From NCBI GenBank assembly GCA_002294285.1, contig DBFL01000090.1, positions 3,382 through 20,432 on the forward strand: 17,051 nt of DNA. The letters are read 5' to 3'. The notes under the pieces were generated by a model. It had not been told where the DNA came from. It searched no databases and worked only from the letters and a program-made list of their open reading frames with translations. Source of the DNA: Candidatus Neomicrothrix sp. UBA881. GTDB lineage: Bacteria; Actinomycetota; Acidimicrobiia; Acidimicrobiales; MedAcidi-G1. Position numbers and translations under genes: made by a program. Below are positions 1 to 6,960 of the stretch, one piece after another (positions within the stretch are counted from its first letter, which is position 1; every line of letters begins with the position of its first letter).

Positions 1-207
1 AAAGAAGTTTTAGATGTAATGAAAGAATTAGCTTTGTCAGGCATGACGATGATGGTGGTCACTCACGAGATGGGTTTCGCCAAAGAAGTTGCGGACAAGA
101 TCATGTTTATGGAGGGTGGACAGATAGTTGAAATAGGAACTCCTGAACATTTCTTTACAAACCCAACTGAAGAAAGAACCAAACTTTTTCTTTCCCAAAT
201 CCTCTAA
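1..207 (+). CDS. ABC transporter ATP-binding protein, polar amino acid type (C-terminal end, 5' partial)
   Basis: This is the last 68 codons of an ATPase whose start lies before the window; frame 1 is open from base 1 to the TAA at 205-207. The visible part carries the H-loop (VVTHEM, His at visible residue 22). After it come the segments [16 protein letters not shown] and FFTNP, typical of the C-terminus of GlnQ/HisP-like ATPases of polar amino acid ABC importers. The Walker A, Walker B and signature motifs are outside the window. The protein would act on the cytoplasmic face of the membrane and power uptake of an amino acid or a similar zwitterion. The dioxygenase gene starts only 7 nt downstream, so the imported compound may be that enzyme's substrate (inference). 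The family call is firm; the substrate is unknown. Confidence 0.9.
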   Translation, partial: KEVLDVMKELALSGMTMMVVTHEMGFAKEVADKIMFMEGGQIVEIGTPEHFFTNPTEERTKLFLSQIL

Positions 208-214
208 GGAACTC

Positions 215-1090
215 TTGAAAGCTTCGTTGGAAATAGAACCACTCACAGGAGTGTTAGGAGCCCGGATCAAGGGACTCGATCTTAAATCCGATCTAGATGC
301 TGACGTAATAAAGGATCTAAGAAACACCATTTGTGAATTTGAAGTTGCGATAATACCGGATCAAAACCTGTCACCCGAAGATCAAGTAACCTTCAGCCAT
401 CTTCTAGGACCTTATTCTCCTGTTCCTTTTGTAAAACCTATTGAAGAAAACTCTGAAGTTATAAAAGTGGTAAAAGAAAGCACCGAACCGGAAGCCTTCA
501 ATTTTGGAGGAGTGTGGCACAGCGACTTTTCTTTTCTTCCCATCCCGCCTGCATTTACAATTCTTTACGCTATAGATGTGCCTCCTGTGGGAGGTGACAC
601 AGTTTGGGCATCTACAACCACCGCCTATTCACAACTTGATGAATCAACCCAACAACAGCTGACAAAAATAACCGCTGTTCACTCCGCAAGCGCTTCTTAC
701 TCCCCCGCCCAACAAAACCTTCATTCTCAATTATCTAATATGAACATAGAAACATCTGAAACAGCTAACGAGACACAAGAACATCCTCTGGTATGTGAAC
801 ATCCTGAAACTGGTAAACCCTCTCTTTTCTTCAACCCAACTTACGTTCGTGGCCTAAAAGGAACTGAATTAGAAGATAAAGAAAAAGAAGAAGCCCTTTT
901 AAAATGGTTGAACAATTGGACTACAGGAATTCAATTCACCTTCCGACACAAATGGTCACCTGGTGACTTGGTCATCTGGGACAATAGGTCAACTCAGCAC
1001 ATAGCATTAAATGACTATAAAGGAGTTCGAAGAGAGTTAAATCGCACTACAGCAAGCGATCAAATCGCACCTTCGCCTTACAAGATCTAA
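215..1090 (+). CDS. TauD/TfdA-family Fe(II)/2-oxoglutarate-dependent dioxygenase
   Basis: This 291-aa protein has the usual TauD length. The facial triad is visible: His102 and Asp104 in WHSDF, and His262 in STQH. Arg273 and Arg277 in the C-terminal RRELNR segment sit where TauD binds 2-oxoglutarate and substrate. Family members hydroxylate a carbon next to a sulfonate, ether or amine, using O2 and 2-oxoglutarate, often releasing sulfite, an alcohol or an amine. The start is TTG at 215, preceded at suitable spacing by AAGGA; no better ATG keeps the N-terminal strand. The gene lies 7 nt after the transporter ATPase, so they are probably co-transcribed. It ends 1 nt from the convergent HIBADH-like gene. 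The substrate (taurine, another sulfonate, or a betaine-like amine) cannot be decided from sequence. Confidence 0.9.
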   Translation: MKASLEIEPLTGVLGARIKGLDLKSDLDADVIKDLRNTICEFEVAIIPDQNLSPEDQVTFSHLLGPYSPVPFVKPIEENSEVIKVVKESTEPEAFNFGGVWHSDFSFLPIPPAFTILYAIDVPPVGGDTVWASTTTAYSQLDESTQQQLTKITAVHSASASYSPAQQNLHSQLSNMNIETSETANETQEHPLVCEHPETGKPSLFFNPTYVRGLKGTELEDKEKEEALLKWLNNWTTGIQFTFRHKWSPGDLVIWDNRSTQHIALNDYKGVRRELNRTTASDQIAPSPYKI

Positions 1091-1091
1091 A

Positions 1092-1964
1092 TTAATTATC
1101 CTCTACTAACAACTCTATGAGTGATGACACATCTGACCTGCTATGACCTTTTTCTTGCAGTTCAGCAAAGAATTGGTCCACCAATGAAGTTACCGGTAAT
1201 TCAAAACCGATTCTTTCTGCTTCTTCGAAAACAATACTGAAGTCCTTTCGCATCCAATCAACTGCGAAACCATGGTCGAAGTGTCGATCAAGCATAGTTT
1301 CGGAACGATTACTCAAATACCAAGAGGCGGATGCTCCTTGACTTATCGCCTGAAGGACTTTTTCAGTATCCAAATTTGAACGCCTTGCAAATTCGAGAGC
1401 TTCCGACAAACCTTGCAGTAACCCTCCTATGCAAACCTGATTGACCATCTTGGTTAACTGTCCGTGACCAGAGGGTCCAATGAGAATAGAAATTTTTGAG
1501 TAAACATCTATAGTGGGTTGAATTTTTAGAAAGGTCTCTTCTGAACCTCCGCACATAACACTGAGTTGACCTGATTCTGCTCCGGCCTGCCCTCCTGAAA
1601 TGGGAGCGTCAATAAATCCAATCCCTCTAGCTTCACAAACTTCCTCTAGCTCCTTAGCTAAAAATGCAGAAGCGGTCGTGTGATCAACTAAAACTGAGCC
1701 TGGTGACATTCCTTCTAAAACACCAGATTCTCCATAAGCAACTGAACGAACATCATCATCGTTACCGACACAAAGCATGACTATTTCAGCACCTTCAGCA
1801 GCTTCACGCGGTGTTGTGGCTAATAATCCCCCATGCTCTTCTACCCATTTTTCAGCTTTTGGAATGGTTCGATTGTAAACCGTGGTTTGGTGTCCAGCGC
1901 CCTGAAGATGACCAGCCATTGGGTAACCCATCACTCCCAAACCTATGAAGGCGCATGTTGGCAT
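1092..1964 (-). CDS. NAD(P)-dependent 3-hydroxyisobutyrate dehydrogenase-like beta-hydroxyacid dehydrogenase
   Basis: I start this 290-aa protein at the ATG at 1964 because AGGAGA stands just before it and the Rossmann motif follows at once (GLGVMG, residues 8-13). A start 10 codons upstream is open but has no role in the fold. Family hallmarks are DAPISGG (about 119-125, substrate loop) and GHGQLTKMVNQ with the catalytic Lys172 and Asn175. The C-terminal half is the all-alpha dimerisation domain, including the RKDFSIV segment. Members oxidise 3-hydroxyisobutyrate, or reduce tartronate or succinate semialdehyde, in the cytoplasm. The exact substrate is unresolved. The gene is monocistronic as far as visible, with a possible TATAAT promoter near 2045, and converges with the TauD-type gene with no room for a separate terminator. 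Confidence 0.9.
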   Translation of the reverse strand: MPTCAFIGLGVMGYPMAGHLQGAGHQTTVYNRTIPKAEKWVEEHGGLLATTPREAAEGAEIVMLCVGNDDDVRSVAYGESGVLEGMSPGSVLVDHTTASAFLAKELEEVCEARGIGFIDAPISGGQAGAESGQLSVMCGGSEETFLKIQPTIDVYSKISILIGPSGHGQLTKMVNQVCIGGLLQGLSEALEFARRSNLDTEKVLQAISQGASASWYLSNRSETMLDRHFDHGFAVDWMRKDFSIVFEEAERIGFELPVTSLVDQFFAELQEKGHSRSDVSSLIELLVEDN

Positions 1965-2042
1965 CTGTCTCTCCTTTTTATATCTAAGTTTCAATAACGA
2001 CCATAGGTCATTTTTTTAAGAAAAAACTAAACGATCAACAAA

Positions 2043-2048
2043 ATTATA
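2043..2048 (-). promoter_or_regulatory. Possible -10 box of the HIBADH-like gene
   Basis: On the minus strand the sequence reads TATAAT exactly. It lies about 80 nt upstream of the chosen ATG at 1964 and would give a leader of roughly 70 nt. The region 17-18 nt further upstream (around GATAGT) is a poor -35 match. Perfect -10 hexamers arise by chance in AT-rich DNA, so the call rests on position alone. Confidence 0.35.
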
Positions 2049-2191
2049 AACGTTTGTGTTTTAAAACTATCTCCCTAAGCGATAGCGCAAGCAAATAGAA
2101 GCAAAGGAGTTTCATTTAAGGACACATACGACCCATTTATACGCTATGTTGACCACTAGCGGAGGTGGAGGACGCCTTGCAAGCACGCAAT

Positions 2192-2229
2192 AGAATGCCC
2201 CTTTCTTTTTTGAGAGGGGCATTCTTTTT
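2192..2229 (+). terminator. Rho-independent terminator on the plus strand
   Basis: GAATGCCCCT (2193-2202) pairs perfectly with AGGGGCATTC (2215-2224), with a T-rich loop and a TTTTT run to 2229. This is a classic intrinsic terminator for a transcript reading rightwards; on the other strand the tail is not U-rich. No protein gene on the plus strand ends here: the nearest plus-strand gene upstream stops at 1090 and a minus-strand gene intervenes. It therefore implies an unannotated short transcript, or it shields the region from readthrough antisense to the HIBADH-like gene. Confidence 0.75.
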
Positions 2230-2266
2230 GCAAAAATTAATACCAGATAGAGCACGATCGAAAAAT

Positions 2267-2305
2267 AAAAACCCCCCTTCTAAAATGAGATGGAAGGGAG
2301 GTTTT
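2267..2305 (-). terminator. Rho-independent-type hairpin, best read on the minus strand
   Basis: Bases 2268-2280 pair with 2293-2305 as 13 positions with one C/A mismatch around a 12-nt loop. On the minus strand the G-rich 3' arm is followed by TTTTTATTTTT, a strong intrinsic terminator tail. On the plus strand the tail is only TTTTAAAT. It lies 38 nt from the plus-strand terminator, so the pair looks like two convergent transcription ends. No recognised minus-strand gene lies immediately upstream; a 29-codon ORF ends at its base. Confidence 0.6.
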
Positions 2306-2393
2306 AAATCCAGTGTTTATAGAAGCAACACTGGACGTATAAACCTATCAACGTAAAAGAAGAAAAACCCTTTTCGTTTAGTTTCTTCGCCAT
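2304..2393 (-). CDS. Possible 29-aa small protein or small-RNA gene
   Basis: A minus-strand ORF of 29 codons starts with ATG at 2393. AAGGA lies just ahead of it, with a spacing of only about 3-4 nt, which is short. Its TAA (2306-2304) sits at the base of the minus-strand terminator hairpin. The peptide starts MAKKLNEKG, continues with a hydrophobic middle around TLIGLYV and has two adjacent cysteines. I recognise no family. The 3' half also forms a perfect 9-bp RNA hairpin, so the stretch could be a small RNA with no coding role. A weak promoter-like pair (TTGTCC, 16 nt, TAGATG on the minus strand) lies upstream at about 2454-2427. This is speculative. Confidence 0.2.
   Translation of the reverse strand: MAKKLNEKGFSSFTLIGLYVQCCFYKHWI
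2309..2335. other. Perfect 9-bp stem-loop in the intergenic region
   Basis: TCCAGTGTT (2309-2317) and AACACTGGA (2327-2335) are exact reverse complements around a 9-nt loop. There is no U-tract directly after it on either strand, so it is not itself a terminator. It sits 4 nt beyond the terminator-like hairpin at 2267-2305. On the minus strand the two would form a two-hairpin RNA ending in a poly-U tail, the layout of many small regulatory RNAs. No known RNA family was recognised. Confidence 0.5.
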
Positions 2394-2473
2394 CTTTCCT
2401 TTAGGCTTTAATAGTTGCAAATCAGTCATCTAAGTGACATTGCATAATGGACAATAATTTAGGAGAAAAAATA

Positions 2474-3406
2474 ATGGGCAACCTCTGTGAAGGTCGTGTG
2501 GCCATCGTTACTGGAGCGGGAAGAGGCATTGGACGTGAGCATGCACTAATGCTTGCAAGCCAAGGTGCAAAAGTAGTTGTAAACGATCTGGGCGGCGATA
2601 TCGACGGATCCGGAAGCGACTTGAGCCCCGCTCAAGAAGTTGTAAATGAAATTGCTGAAATGGGCGGTGAAGCGATAGTAAATGGCGCGAATGTAGCTGA
2701 CTTCACAGCAGCTGGCGAAATGATACAACAAGCAGTAGACACTTGGGGAAGATTAGACATCTTGATTAACAACGCTGGAATATTGCGTGATCGGATGATT
2801 TTCTCAATGTCTGAAGATGACTTTGATTCCGTAATAAACGTTCACCTTAAGGGAACGTTCTCAACAGTTCATCATGCTTCAGTTTTCTGGCGCGAAACAG
2901 TTAAAAACGGTGGTGAAGCTTTTGGAAGGATAATCAATACCTCCTCACCTTCAGGCATTTACGGAAACGTCGGACAGTCAAACTATGGTGCTGCAAAAGC
3001 GGGTATCGCTGCATTCTCTGTTATTACAGCAATGGAACTCGTGAAATATGGTGTGACCGTCAACTGTCTTGCACCTGCAGCTTTCACACGCATGACGGCA
3101 GATTTGCCGGGAATTGTAGGCACAGGTGAAGGTGCGGAAGAAGCAATGAGTCCGAGGTGGATATCAGTCGTGACTGCCTGGTTGTGTAGCGAGGCAGCTC
3201 AAAACGTCACAGGTCGAGTTTTTGATGTTGTGGGAGAAAGACTAGGAATCGCCGAACAGTGGAGTTTGGGACCGTCGGCCAAGCAGACGGATGACCCTGA
3301 AGGACTTACTGAGATAGTTCGTGAGCTTATGAAAGATGCTCAACTCAATCCGGACATGTCTGGAACACCAACCGAAGGACCTGGAAGGCCAAGCAAAGAC
3401 ATCTAA
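2474..3406 (+). CDS. SDR-family hydroxyacyl-CoA dehydrogenase (MFE-2/17-beta-HSD4-like)
   Basis: The start is set at the ATG at 2474 because AGGAG precedes it by about 8 nt; an in-frame ATG at 2447 lacks such a site. The 310-aa protein has TGAGRGIG (13-20), NNAG (99-102), Asn122, Ser158, Tyr171 and Lys175, a complete SDR active site. The insert after the second beta strand (VNDLGGDIDGSGSD) and the long C-terminal tail match the dehydrogenase part of peroxisomal MFE-2 and its actinobacterial homologues, which oxidise (3R)-hydroxyacyl-CoA with NAD+. Its TAA overlaps the next ATG by one base (TAATG), indicating translational coupling to an acyl-CoA dehydrogenase, with a thiolase further on. This suits beta-oxidation of a fatty or sterol-like side chain; the substrate is inferred. 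Confidence 0.88.
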   Translation: MGNLCEGRVAIVTGAGRGIGREHALMLASQGAKVVVNDLGGDIDGSGSDLSPAQEVVNEIAEMGGEAIVNGANVADFTAAGEMIQQAVDTWGRLDILINNAGILRDRMIFSMSEDDFDSVINVHLKGTFSTVHHASVFWRETVKNGGEAFGRIINTSSPSGIYGNVGQSNYGAAKAGIAAFSVITAMELVKYGVTVNCLAPAAFTRMTADLPGIVGTGEGAEEAMSPRWISVVTAWLCSEAAQNVTGRVFDVVGERLGIAEQWSLGPSAKQTDDPEGLTEIVRELMKDAQLNPDMSGTPTEGPGRPSKDI

Positions 3407-4644
3407 TGGCAATTGATTTCACACTTTCGCCTGAACTCGAAGAAATACGGAACAATGTCCGTGATTTTATTGAACGGGTGGTGAAACCTGGTGAAGAGAT
3501 TATCGAAGGCACAGAAGGAACTGAACCGCTAAACCCCAAAGACAGAATTGGGAAACTTATAGAGATGCGTAAAGCAGCTTTCGAGGAAGGCATCTGGCTC
3601 CCTCACATGCCAAAAGAATGGGGTGGAATGGAACTGGGTCACGTTGCCATGGCTATGGTGCAAGCTGAAGCAGCAAAGTCATACTACGGACCATGGGTTT
3701 TGAATTGTCAAGCACCTGACGAGGGGAACATGCATACTCTTCTTCATTGGGCAACTGATGAACAGAAAGAAAAATACCTAAAACCACTTTGTCAGGGAAC
3801 CGGAACTTCTTGCTTCGCTATGACCGAGCCTGAAGTAGCTGGTTCTGACCCAACTTTAATTCGTACTAATGCATACCAAGACGGCGATGAATGGGTTATC
3901 AACGGACACAAATGGTTTATTTCTAACGCCCATCGTGCAAACTTTGCAATTTTAATCGCAAGAACAGAAGATGACCCTGACTTGCCCCAAGCAGCAAACA
4001 CTGCATTCATAATCGATCTTCCTTCAGATGGTTGGACTGAAGTGAGAGAAATAGAGACAATGCATGGCTCAACCGGGCATTCTGAAATACTGATTGAAGA
4101 TCTTAGAGTCCATGATTCTCAGATGCTGGGAGGCAGAGGTCAAGGACACCTTCTGGGGCAATACAGATTGGGTCCAGCACGCTTAGCTCATTGCATGAGA
4201 TGGATCGCCCAAGCAGAAATGGCTCTTGATATGACTGTTGAGAGATCTTTAGAAAGGTACAGTCATGGTTCGATTCTCGCTGAGAAACAAGGGATCCAAT
4301 GGATGATCGCTGATTCTGCAATGGAGTTGTATCAAGCGAAATTAATGGTTCTGCATGCTGCTTCTAAGATTGATAATGGTGATGACTTCAAATCAGAAGT
4401 CTCAATGGCTAAACACTTTGTGGCAAATAGTCTTAATCGGATAATTGATCGTGCTATTCAAGTTCATGGAGCCCTCGGATACTCAACTGATACTCCTTTA
4501 GCTCACATGTATCAACATGCAAGATGGTCTAGATTTGCCGACGGTGCCGATGAGATACACCAGATGCGGATTGCTCAAAGAACCATAGCCGCATTTAAAG
4601 ATCACGGCTCTACCTCTTCGGCCACTGGAAACCTACCGATCTAA
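3406..4644 (+). CDS. Acyl-CoA dehydrogenase, ACAD10/11 (FadE2)-like
   Basis: This 412-aa flavoprotein has the standard three-part fold. CFAMTEPEVAGSDPT (136-150) is the FAD/substrate segment, and DEWVINGHKWFISNA (161-175) is the middle-domain beta signature. IQVHGALGYSTDTPL (351-365) and ADGADEIHQMRIAQ (378-391) are the C-terminal cofactor and active-site segments. The position of the catalytic Glu in medium-chain ACAD (YEGTSQ) aligns here with Asp379 (ADGADE), a feature shared with the ACAD10/11 branch, some members of which act on 4-hydroxyacyl-CoA. Translation is coupled to the SDR gene by a 1-nt overlap. It would introduce an alpha,beta double bond, passing electrons to ETF. The chain length or branching of the substrate is unknown. 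Confidence 0.92.
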   Translation: MAIDFTLSPELEEIRNNVRDFIERVVKPGEEIIEGTEGTEPLNPKDRIGKLIEMRKAAFEEGIWLPHMPKEWGGMELGHVAMAMVQAEAAKSYYGPWVLNCQAPDEGNMHTLLHWATDEQKEKYLKPLCQGTGTSCFAMTEPEVAGSDPTLIRTNAYQDGDEWVINGHKWFISNAHRANFAILIARTEDDPDLPQAANTAFIIDLPSDGWTEVREIETMHGSTGHSEILIEDLRVHDSQMLGGRGQGHLLGQYRLGPARLAHCMRWIAQAEMALDMTVERSLERYSHGSILAEKQGIQWMIADSAMELYQAKLMVLHAASKIDNGDDFKSEVSMAKHFVANSLNRIIDRAIQVHGALGYSTDTPLAHMYQHARWSRFADGADEIHQMRIAQRTIAAFKDHGSTSSATGNLPI

Positions 4645-4681
4645 AAGTACTAATATTAAAATACAAAGACAAGGAGAAAAA

Positions 4682-5860
4682 ATGCAGGAAGTTGTAATAA
4701 TTGACGCTGTAAGAAGTCCGATAGGTAAACGAGGTGGAGGACTTTCCAATTCACACTCCGTTGATCTACTAGGAGCAGTGCAGAGTTCTTTGTTCACCAG
4801 AACAGGAGTGGACCCCAAAGAAGTTGGTCAAGTCGTAGGTGGCTGTGTTGGTCAGGTCGGCATGCAAACTATGAATGTGACTCGTACAGCTTGGTTGACT
4901 GCTGGTCTACCCATCGAAGTAGCTGCTACAACAGTCGACGCTCAATGCGGTTCCTCACAACAGGCTACAAATCTTGCTTATGCTCTTGTTGCCTCTGGCA
5001 CTGTTGATTCTGCAGTTGGATGCGGGGTTGAACTTATGAGTCAAGTTGGCTTTGGCGCAACGATTCCTAAAGAACCAAATGCTGGAAGCCCAGTGAATCG
5101 CAACTACTTCGAACACTATGAAATGACGAGTCAATTCGAAGGATCAGAAAGGATAGCTGATCATTGGAAAATCACACGCGACGACTGTGATGCTTTCGGA
5201 AAACTTTCTCAAGATCGTGCAGCCCGAGCGTGGTCTGAAGACCGTTTTGCAACGCAAATAACTCCAATTGATGTTCCGGTCCTTGACGGAGAGGGAAACC
5301 CCTCAGCGGAGAAGGTCACAATTACTAATGATGAGGGACTACGTGAAACAACCCTCGAATCTCTGGCTGGACTAAAACCCACTGGACGAGAAAATGGAGT
5401 CCATACGGCTGGAACTTCTTCGCAGATTTCTGACGGAGCTGGAGCAGTGTTGATGATGACTGCTAAAAAAGCAGCTGAGCTAGGATTGAAGCCTTTGGCA
5501 AAAATAGTCGATAGTTGCTTAGTGGGTTCCGATCCTGAATTCATGCTTACGGGGCCAATTTTCGCGACAGAAAAAATTCTAAATGACAATGGAATGGGTA
5601 TTGACGATATAGACCTTGTTGAAATTAATGAAGCATTTGCTTCAGTTGTTCTGGCATGGGAAAAGGAAACAAATCCTGACATGGAAAAAGTTAATCCCAA
5701 CGGTGGAGCGATTGCTTTAGGTCACCCTCTCGGTGGCACAGGTGCAATTCTGATGACTAAAGCCGTCCATGAACTTCATCGAACTGATACCGAACATGCA
5801 CTTGTTACCATGTGCTGTGGTGGAGGTCTGGGTACCGGGACCCTTATTCAACGTCTATAG
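4682..5860 (+). CDS. Thiolase (acetyl-CoA acyltransferase), steroid/FadA-like
   Basis: This 392-aa protein has the normal thiolase length and a strong AAGGAG ribosome site before the ATG at 4682. Catalytic residues are all present: nucleophile Cys89 in DAQCGSSQQA, His348 in GGAIALGHPLGG, and the general base Cys378 in MCCGGGLGTG. NEAF, also conserved, lies upstream of His348. Family members cleave 3-ketoacyl-CoA to acetyl- or propionyl-CoA plus a shortened acyl-CoA, or run the reverse condensation. The N-terminus (DAVRSPIGKRGGG) reminds me of actinobacterial thiolases used in steroid side-chain breakdown, a recollection not tested by search. It follows the acyl-CoA dehydrogenase by 37 nt and precedes the MDR gene by 16 nt, so it fits one operon. 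Confidence 0.92.
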   Translation: MQEVVIIDAVRSPIGKRGGGLSNSHSVDLLGAVQSSLFTRTGVDPKEVGQVVGGCVGQVGMQTMNVTRTAWLTAGLPIEVAATTVDAQCGSSQQATNLAYALVASGTVDSAVGCGVELMSQVGFGATIPKEPNAGSPVNRNYFEHYEMTSQFEGSERIADHWKITRDDCDAFGKLSQDRAARAWSEDRFATQITPIDVPVLDGEGNPSAEKVTITNDEGLRETTLESLAGLKPTGRENGVHTAGTSSQISDGAGAVLMMTAKKAAELGLKPLAKIVDSCLVGSDPEFMLTGPIFATEKILNDNGMGIDDIDLVEINEAFASVVLAWEKETNPDMEKVNPNGGAIALGHPLGGTGAILMTKAVHELHRTDTEHALVTMCCGGGLGTGTLIQRL

Positions 5861-5876
5861 TCTTGGATTAACTTCA

Positions 5877-6953
5877 ATGAAAAAGGTAGATACTTGTTCT
5901 GCTGTGATCTTCAATGGAGATGGCACTTGGGAAAGAAGGGACGATTTCCAAATTCCTGAGCCTCCAGAAGGAGGGGCGGTTCTAGCTGTAGAGGCTGTAG
6001 GTCTTTGTCACAGCGATGTGGCACAGTTAAATGGCCAAAAGCACGTGCCAGGAGAAATTTCACCTACAGTGCCTGGACATGAAATAGTTGGAAGAGTGCA
6101 TGCTCTCGACTCTAATGCTGAACTGGGAGTCGAAATTGGTGATCGTGTCGCAGTTAACATTGTTGTCCCTACAGAGCCTACAGATTCGAATCCGTTCGGT
6201 TTCAGTTGCTATGGTTACAGCTTTTCTTTAGAAGACTCCGAAGGGCTTTGGGGAGGTTATGGGGAATACATGTCTATTCTTCCACAGACGCAACTCGAAC
6301 CTTTGACAAATGAATTATCCGCTGAAGAGTTGACTATTTTTGAACCTCTGAGCAATGTAATTGCTTGGACTAGTCGGGTTAATTGGCACGAAAAAATGAA
6401 AGTCGTAGTTCAGGGGCCTGGTCATATGGGGTTGACTTTTGCTGCGATGGCAAAAGAAATGGGAACTGAAAAATTAATTGTTACTGGAACTAGCGAAGAT
6501 CAACACCGACTTTCAATCGCAGAAAAAATCGGAGCTGATTTTGTAATTGATGTCTCAAACGAAGATCCAGTGGAAAAAATCTCAGAGGCCACTGGAGGAG
6601 TGATGGCAGATCTTGTAGTGGATCTTAGTAGCGCACCTCAAGTTCCGGGGCTGTGTCTTGATCTGGTTAGGTATGGTGGCGATGTTATATGGGCGGGACT
6701 TAAGGACCGTCAGGCAGTCCCGGTAGTCACTGACACTGCTGTGATGCGGGGAATCACAATTCATGGTGGAGCAGGAGGTACAAACAGGTCCTTGAGGAAA
6801 GCTGTTGAAATACTCAACACAAAAGACTTCCCTACTTCTTTACTTCTAGGAGAAGTATTCAGCATGAATGAAATAGATGATGCAATGGCTGTACTTAATC
6901 GAACTTCACATAATGACGCTGTTCGTGCCGTATTGTCACATAATCGCAAATAG
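5877..6953 (+). CDS. Zinc-dependent MDR alcohol dehydrogenase, TM0436-like
   Basis: I use the ATG at 5877, 16 nt after the thiolase stop, giving 358 aa. An upstream in-frame ATG at 5769 lies inside the thiolase gene and adds residues unrelated to the fold. There is no strong Shine-Dalgarno, so coupling to thiolase translation is likely. The catalytic zinc ligands are Cys44 (GLCHSD), His68-Glu69 (PGHE) and probably Glu156 (FEPLSN). GPGHMG (180-185) is the NAD(P) site. The four-cysteine structural zinc lobe of classical ADHs is missing: the matching stretch around residues 96-115 has only one Cys. Family members oxidise alcohols or reduce aldehydes; here it may act on a beta-oxidation product or a polar alcohol (inference). 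It ends 7 nt from the convergent PhyH gene. Confidence 0.88.
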   Translation: MKKVDTCSAVIFNGDGTWERRDDFQIPEPPEGGAVLAVEAVGLCHSDVAQLNGQKHVPGEISPTVPGHEIVGRVHALDSNAELGVEIGDRVAVNIVVPTEPTDSNPFGFSCYGYSFSLEDSEGLWGGYGEYMSILPQTQLEPLTNELSAEELTIFEPLSNVIAWTSRVNWHEKMKVVVQGPGHMGLTFAAMAKEMGTEKLIVTGTSEDQHRLSIAEKIGADFVIDVSNEDPVEKISEATGGVMADLVVDLSSAPQVPGLCLDLVRYGGDVIWAGLKDRQAVPVVTDTAVMRGITIHGGAGGTNRSLRKAVEILNTKDFPTSLLLGEVFSMNEIDDAMAVLNRTSHNDAVRAVLSHNRK

Positions 6954-6960
6954 ATAGGTC

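Larger units (their letters stand above)
1995..2473. other. Only long gene-free stretch: structured intergenic region between divergent genes
   Basis: This gap separates the HIBADH-like gene (-) from the beta-oxidation operon (+). It holds a possible TATAAT box, two opposed terminator hairpins, a further hairpin, and near 2443-2448 a CATAAT hexamer that could be the -10 of the SDR operon, though no good -35 was seen at the right distance. The part from about 2050 to 2190 shows no ORF or RNA gene I can name. Confidence 0.6.

Noticed and set aside
2157..2192. tRNA-like segment (CCTTGCAAGCA resembling a tRNA-Ala anticodon loop, with a D-arm-like stretch before it)
   Set aside because: The anticodon stem pairs for only two bases, and no T-arm, acceptor stem or TTCGA-type sequence follows. 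It is a chance resemblance or at most a decayed remnant.
2165..2356. 63-codon plus-strand ORF in the intergenic region
   Set aside because: It runs through two terminator hairpins, has no family resemblance and is rich in Arg, Lys and Ser in a way expected of random sequence.
5209..5700. 163-codon minus-strand ORF
   Set aside because: It lies wholly opposite the thiolase gene, whose catalytic motifs are complete; serine- and proline-rich antisense shadow without a ribosome site.
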